The notes beneath the pieces were generated by a model. The model was not told the DNA's origin, searched no databases, and saw only the letters and a list, made by a program, of their open reading frames with translations. The position numbers and the translations under genes are program-made. A stretch of DNA of 64,000 bases from Achromobacter insolitus (GTDB taxonomy: Bacteria > Pseudomonadota > Gammaproteobacteria > Burkholderiales > Burkholderiaceae_B), in contig NZ_NJIF01000001.1 of NCBI RefSeq assembly GCF_002209555.1, forward strand, positions 620,001 to 684,000, read 5' to 3'. Of the stretch, positions 59,980 to 64,000 are shown one piece after another (the first letter of the stretch is position 1; the number at the start of each line of letters is the position of its first letter).

Positions 59980-61545
59980 ATGAAAAAACATCTGTTGGGC
60001 GCCGCGGTTACGCTGGCGCTGGGCGCCATGGCGGGCACGGCGTGGGCGCAATCCGCCCCGCCGCTGCGCATTTCGTTCACGGCCGACATCCGCTCCACCG
60101 AGCCCGGTGTCAACCGCGACAGCAACAGCGACGCGGTAGTGCTGCACATCGTGGAAGGACTGGTGGCCTATGGCGAGGACGCGGAAGTGCGCCCCCTGCT
60201 GGCCAAGTCGGTGGACATCAGCGCCGACGGCAAGACCTATACCTTCAAGCTGCGCGAAGGCATCAAGTTCCATAACGGCAAGCCGATGACATCGGCCGAC
60301 GTGCTTTGGACCTGGCAGCACTACACCGCGGCCAATTCGGGCTGGCGCTGCGCCAGCGAATTCGATGGACGCGGCACGGTCAAGGTAACGGGTGTTGAGA
60401 CGCCCGATGCGCAGACCGTTGTCTACCACATCGAAAAGCCCAGCAGCCTGTTCCTGGCGACGCTGGCTCGCGCCGACTGCGGCGGCACGGGGATCCTGTC
60501 CAAGGATTCGGTGCGCGCGGACGGCACTTGGGACAAACCCATCGGCACGGGCCCCTTCGAGCTGGCGGAATGGAAGCGCGGCGAGTACGTGCGCCTGACC
60601 AGGTTCGCGGGCTATTCCAACCTGGACGGCAAACGCGACGGCTATACGGGTTCGAAGCGGCCGCTGGTGGACGAGGTGCGTTTCCTGATCGTGCCGGACG
60701 ATTCCACCGCCAAGGCAGCCTTGCAACGCGGCAACATCGACATCATCGAGGACGTATCCAATAGCGACGTGCCGGTGCTGCAAGGCACGCCCAATGTCAA
60801 AGTGGCGCATGCGCCGGTAATGAGCATGACCGCGCTGCTGATACAGACCAAGGACCCGGTCCTGTCGAACGCCAAGATGCGCCAGGCGCTGGCGCATGCC
60901 ATCGATTATGCGCAGCTGGCCGCGGCAGTGACCGAAGGCCTGGCCCAGCCCAACAACTCCATCGTGCCGCTGGTCTCGCCTTATCACGATGCAGCGCAAA
61001 AACAGGGCTGGAACTACGACCCGACGCTGGCGCAGAAGCTGCTGGGCGAGGCCGGCTACAAAGGGCAGGAGCTGACGATCCTGACCACCAAGCGCTATCC
61101 GCAATCGTATAACTCGGCCGTCATCATCCAGGCGATGCTGCAGGCGGTGGGCATCAAGGCGCAATTGTCCGTGGTGGAATGGGCGACGCAGCTGGATCGT
61201 TACAACGCGGGTACTTATCAGATGATGACGTTCCCGTACTCGGCGCGGCTGGATGCGGCGCTGAACTACGAGATGGTCACCGGGGACAAGGCAAAGCAGC
61301 CGCGCAAAGTCTGGGACAACCCGGAAGCCGTGAAACTGATCGAAGCGGCATCGTCGGATACGGATCATGCGAAGCGGCAAGCTTCGTTTGATCAGCTGCA
61401 CAAGCTGTTCCTGGCGGATGTGCCTAGCATCCCTTTGTATAACGGGCTGGATATCGGGGCTTATCGGTCGGATATCAGGGGGTATCAGCCTTGGGCGGTC
61501 AAGAAGCCGCGGGCGTGGGAGGTGGAGCGGGTTTCGGCTCCTTGA
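59980..61545 (+). CDS. ABC transporter substrate-binding protein, family 5
   Basis: A periplasmic peptide/nickel-type binding protein with 521 residues and the signal peptide MKKHLLGAAVTLALGAMAG, cleaved after TAWA. LREGIKFHNGKPMTSADVLW and MRQALAHAIDY are family signatures. It is 36 bases after the C45 gene, so probably in the same transcript. No permease or ATPase gene follows. It is distinct from the other family-5 protein at 29970-31472. Confidence 0.92.
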   Translation: MKKHLLGAAVTLALGAMAGTAWAQSAPPLRISFTADIRSTEPGVNRDSNSDAVVLHIVEGLVAYGEDAEVRPLLAKSVDISADGKTYTFKLREGIKFHNGKPMTSADVLWTWQHYTAANSGWRCASEFDGRGTVKVTGVETPDAQTVVYHIEKPSSLFLATLARADCGGTGILSKDSVRADGTWDKPIGTGPFELAEWKRGEYVRLTRFAGYSNLDGKRDGYTGSKRPLVDEVRFLIVPDDSTAKAALQRGNIDIIEDVSNSDVPVLQGTPNVKVAHAPVMSMTALLIQTKDPVLSNAKMRQALAHAIDYAQLAAAVTEGLAQPNNSIVPLVSPYHDAAQKQGWNYDPTLAQKLLGEAGYKGQELTILTTKRYPQSYNSAVIIQAMLQAVGIKAQLSVVEWATQLDRYNAGTYQMMTFPYSARLDAALNYEMVTGDKAKQPRKVWDNPEAVKLIEAASSDTDHAKRQASFDQLHKLFLADVPSIPLYNGLDIGAYRSDIRGYQPWAVKKPRAWEVERVSAP

Positions 61546-61576
61546 TGTTGTTTTTTGTTGATGCCGGTGTTGTCTT

Positions 61577-61751
61577 CGTAGGCGCCCGGCGGCGCGGGCC
61601 TTGAGGCTGCTCGCGCCCGCGATTGCGGTCCGGAGCGTTCGCTCCGGACTCCCCCTTCGTCATCTTCGTCGCCGCCTTCGGCGACTCCTTCAGATTCCCT
61701 CGGGCGCATCAAGGTTGCTCGCAGCCTCAAGGCCCGCGCCGCCGGGCTACG
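61577..61751. repeat. Long inverted repeat enclosing two hairpins (structured intergenic element)
   Basis: A perfect 27-bp arm at 61584-61610 has its exact reverse complement at 61721-61747, and CGTAG/CTACG pairs again just outside (61577-61581 with 61747-61751, after a 2-3 base bulge). The 110-base interior contains GTCCGGAGCG/CGCTCCGGAC (61628-61649) and GTCGCCG-CCTT-CGGCGAC (61668-61685). Together they can form one large branched stem. No T-run follows, so it is not an ordinary terminator. Confidence 0.85.
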
Positions 61752-61809
61752 AGTTTCTTGGTTCACTGAGCCGTCAGACCCGTGGGTAGTGGCGAGGTTT
61801 GCGGGGCCC

Positions 61810-61843
61810 GCTGCTTGCGGCCGCGCAGGCGGCCGCAAGCAGC
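61810..61843. repeat. Second strong hairpin in the same intergenic region
   Basis: A perfect 14-bp inverted repeat: GCTGCTTGCGGCCG (61810-61823), loop CGCAGG, CGGCCGCAAGCAGC (61830-61843). It lies 60 bases beyond the long inverted repeat and has no T-run. Confidence 0.85.
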
Positions 61844-62121
61844 TTACGTGGTGGCGAGACGTCGAGGCGGTGTGCGCTTGCGCGCTGGCATGGTCCTCGT
61901 TCTCCTCTCCTCGCAGTTTCCTCTCGCCGCGGTTTTCCCCCCGGTTTCCCTTTTTCTCCTCTTCACACGCCTCTCTGATTGCCTGGGATCATCAGGTCTG
62001 GCCTATTAGGGATACTACCGGTATCTACTTGGGATACCAGTGGGGTACCTTCTCAACCATTGCGCGGGACGGCAACTGAGAGTCTCTGCCCCCCGCGCCT
62101 TTTTCTTACGCTGCAACACAC
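61844..62121 (+). promoter_or_regulatory. Upstream region of the GntR gene with repeated GATAC half-sites
   Basis: The first 130 bases are pyrimidine-rich and without a recognised feature. Then GATAC (62011-62015), GGTATC (62020-62025), GATACC (62033-62038) and the palindrome GGTACC (62044-62049) form interleaved inverted repeats, for example GGTATC, 7-base spacer, GATACC. They lie 72-110 bases before the GntR start and are good candidates for autoregulatory operators. Confidence 0.55.
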
Positions 62122-62760
62122 ATGAACGCTACGCAACGCACCTATCAGACCCTGCTGGACCAGATCGTTTCGCGCCGGATTCCGGCGGGGGAAGTGTTGG
62201 AGGAACGCCGTCTGGCGGATGAGCTGGAGGTATCGCGCACGCCGTTGCGGGCAGCCATGAACCGGTTGCTGGGCGAAGGGATGCTGGAGCGGCTGTCCAA
62301 TGGGTCCATCGTGGTGCGCTCGTTTGGCGTGACGGATCTGCTGGAACTGCTGCAGATCCGCAGCCTGTTGGAAAGCGAGGCGGCGGCGATGGCGACCGGG
62401 CGGATTCCGGCGGAGCCGCTGGAAGGCCTGCGGGCGCGGCTGCAGGCCTTGCTGGATGCGAAGACCCCGGACGAGAAGTCGGATTGGGAGGTCGATAACG
62501 CACTGCACGATCTGGTGGCGGCGTACTGCGGCAACCGGAATCTGGCGACGATGATCACTGCGGCGCGGCGGCAGGTGCGGATGTGCGACGTGGAGCGCTT
62601 GCCGCAACGGCAGGTACAGGCGCGGGAAGAACATCTGGCGATCGTGGAAGCGCTGCTGTCTGGCGAATCCTCCCGGGCGCGACAAGCGATGGCGGCGCAT
62701 CTGGAGAACGTGCGGCGCAGCTATGTGAATTCGCTGGGATATCTGAACCATGGCGCGTGA
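62122..62760 (+). CDS. GntR family regulator (FadR/FCD subfamily)
   Basis: A 212-residue regulator. The winged helix-turn-helix occupies residues 1-65 (LADELEVSRTPLRAAMNRLL), with an all-helical FCD ligand domain after it; HDLVAAYCGNRN and the histidine in EEHLAIVEALL match the FCD metal/ligand site. It sits directly upstream of ureidoglycolate lyase and allantoinase genes and probably controls ureide (purine) catabolism. Confidence 0.9.
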   Translation: MNATQRTYQTLLDQIVSRRIPAGEVLEERRLADELEVSRTPLRAAMNRLLGEGMLERLSNGSIVVRSFGVTDLLELLQIRSLLESEAAAMATGRIPAEPLEGLRARLQALLDAKTPDEKSDWEVDNALHDLVAAYCGNRNLATMITAARRQVRMCDVERLPQRQVQAREEHLAIVEALLSGESSRARQAMAAHLENVRRSYVNSLGYLNHGA

Positions 62761-62761
62761 C

Positions 62762-63259
62762 ATGAATGATTGTCCGCGCGTGATCCGCCCTCGGCCACTC
62801 ACGCCCGAGGCCTTCGCGCCGTACGGCGAGGTGATTGCACACCAGGGCGCGGAACGCCGCCACTATCTGACCGAACCCATGCGGCATGGACCCGAAGTGG
62901 TTCGGCAGGCGGGCTGGGTCAGCCGGGTGCAGGCCGCGCCTGCGGGGCCGATCGAGATCCGGCTGATGGAACGCCACCGCCATGCGGCGCAGAGCTTCGT
63001 GCCGCTGACAGCGTCGCCCTATCTGGTCGTGGTGGCGCCAACCGGTGCCGACGGCCTGCCCGACATGGCGCGGCTGGAGGCCTTTCTGGCAACCGGCAGC
63101 CAGGGCGTGTGCTACCGCGTCGGCGCCTGGCATCACGGCCTGACCGTGCTGCAGGGGCCGGCGGAATTCCTGGTTTTGATGGGCCAGACCGGTCGCGGCG
63201 ATGACGATGAGTTCTGGCAGGCGCCGGCTCCGCACGCCGTGGTCTCGCTTTCCGATTGA
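62762..63259 (+). CDS. Ureidoglycolate lyase (AllA family)
   Basis: AllA cleaves ureidoglycolate to glyoxylate and urea, the last step of allantoin breakdown. The 165-residue cupin-like protein shows RPLTPEAFAPYGEVI, MERHRHAAQSFVPL and the late WHHGLTVL, typical of the family; the His residues in the latter two contribute to the active site. The ATG at 62762 follows the GntR stop directly; an in-frame ATG at 62750 would overlap it by 11 bases and is also possible. Confidence 0.85.
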   Translation: MNDCPRVIRPRPLTPEAFAPYGEVIAHQGAERRHYLTEPMRHGPEVVRQAGWVSRVQAAPAGPIEIRLMERHRHAAQSFVPLTASPYLVVVAPTGADGLPDMARLEAFLATGSQGVCYRVGAWHHGLTVLQGPAEFLVLMGQTGRGDDDEFWQAPAPHAVVSLSD

Positions 63260-63283
63260 TTTCTCACCGATGACCAGCCTGCT

Positions 63284-64000
63284 ATGACTACCGATCATCC
63301 GCATTTGCGCCGCGACTTCGTCGGCTATGGCGCCACCCCGCCCGATCCCAAGTGGCCGGGCGGCGCGCGCCTGGCGCTGAACCTGTGCATCAACTACGAG
63401 GAAGGCGGCGAGCCTTCGGTGCCGGACGGCGACGCTGAATCCGAGACCGGCCTGACCGAAGGCGGCGCGGGCGGCTTCACGGGACGCGACCTGGCGGCCG
63501 AATCGATGTTCGAGTATGGCAGCCGGATCGGCTTCTGGCGCGTGCACCGGCTGCTAAGGGAACGCGGCATGACGGCCACCATTCTGGGATGTGGCCTGGC
63601 GCTGGAACGCAATCCGGCCGTCTGTGAAGCGATCAAGTCGGCCGGCTATGACGTATGCGCGCATGGCTGGCGCTGGGAACGCCATCAGAACCTGACATTG
63701 GAAGAGGAACGCGAACGCATCCGCCGCACCGTGGAATCAATCACCCGCACGGTGGGCTCGCGCCCGTTGGGTTGGTACTGCCGCTACGGTCCCAGTCTGA
63801 ACACCCGCGCCCTGCTGGCCGAGGAAGGCGGTTTCCTCTACGACTCCGATACCTACAACGACGAGCTGCCCTATTGGACCGAGGTAGGCGGCAAACCCCA
63901 CCTGCTGGTGCCTTACGGACTGGCCAACAACGACGCCAAATTCATACGCGGCGGCATGGCCACGGGACAGGACCTGTTCGAGTACCTGCGCGACGCCTTC
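63284..64000 (+). CDS. puuE: Allantoinase PuuE (3' end cut by window)
   Basis: The first 239 codons of a PuuE-type allantoinase, a NodB-fold enzyme that opens allantoin to allantoate without the metal site of the DAL family. Seen: DFVGYGATPPDPKWPGGARLA, CINYEEGGE (37-42), HGWRWERH (H127, H134), GWYCRYGPSLNTR, YDSDTYNDELPYW. The frame is open to the window edge; the family has about 310 residues. It is 24 bases after the ureidoglycolate lyase gene, in the same orientation. Confidence 0.93.
   Translation, partial: MTTDHPHLRRDFVGYGATPPDPKWPGGARLALNLCINYEEGGEPSVPDGDAESETGLTEGGAGGFTGRDLAAESMFEYGSRIGFWRVHRLLRERGMTATILGCGLALERNPAVCEAIKSAGYDVCAHGWRWERHQNLTLEEERERIRRTVESITRTVGSRPLGWYCRYGPSLNTRALLAEEGGFLYDSDTYNDELPYWTEVGGKPHLLVPYGLANNDAKFIRGGMATGQDLFEYLRDAF

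Noticed and set aside
58621..61401. 926-codon minus-strand open frame opposite the C45 and family-5 binding-protein genes
   Set aside because: No recognisable domain; the plus-strand genes have catalytic and signal-peptide features.
61601..62079. Short open frames in the intergenic region before the GntR gene
   Set aside because: They run through the hairpin arms, have no ribosome site or recognisable sequence, and several overlap each other in different frames.

Overview
The window is about 64 kb of GC-rich DNA from a betaproteobacterium of the family Alcaligenaceae, most likely Achromobacter or a close Bordetella relative. The evidence is gene content: a complete nuoA-N cluster with a DUF2818 gene after nuoN, a betaproteobacterial porin, a Bug-type tripartite-tricarboxylate receptor, and an efflux locus matching AxyZ-AxyXY-OprZ of Achromobacter (MexZ-MexXY/AmrAB-OprA type). 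I saw no tRNA, rRNA, CRISPR array, insertion sequence or phage gene.

Layout. 1-6.7 kb: the end-to-end visible mfd (only its first residues are cut off) followed by serB, a bidirectional terminator, and a convergent Fiu-like TonB siderophore receptor with an 11-bp tandem direct repeat upstream. 7.0-22.0 kb (minus strand): DUF2818 and all fourteen Complex I genes in the order nuoA to nuoN, many with ATGA overlaps. 22.3-23.5 kb: a trimeric porin with three stacked hairpins at its 3' end. 23.9-25.4 kb: a TetR regulator, a hotdog thioesterase and a shortened Rossmann-domain protein in one overlapping operon. 25.4-32.6 kb (minus strand): LysR, peptide-binding protein, gamma-glutamyltransferase homologue, lipid kinase, metallophosphoesterase and PAP2 phosphatase.

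32.6-54.9 kb is an efflux island with three complete tripartite RND systems: AxyXY-OprZ with its divergent repressor AxyZ; a MexHI-like adaptor, pump and outer-membrane factor followed by a cysteine-rich winged-helix regulator; and a TriC-like adaptor, pump and outer-membrane factor divergent from a TetR gene. A BCCT betaine/choline transporter and a VOC protein sit between the last two. Each system has a clear inverted repeat near its likely promoter.

55-61.5 kb is the least familiar part: a divergent IclR regulator, a Bug solute-binding protein, two overlapping NodB-fold genes (one with metal ligands, one that has lost them all), a C45 Ntn-hydrolase and a family-5 solute-binding protein, with no permease. 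It looks like an uptake and amide/imide-cleavage locus for an unknown substrate. It is followed by an intergenic region with a 27-bp perfect inverted repeat enclosing further hairpins. The window ends in a purine/ureide locus: GntR regulator, ureidoglycolate lyase and the first 239 codons of allantoinase PuuE.

Start codons were moved inward from the longest open frame wherever an ATGA/TGATG junction, a Shine-Dalgarno sequence or a signal peptide supported it. Database-dependent names come from motif recognition only.
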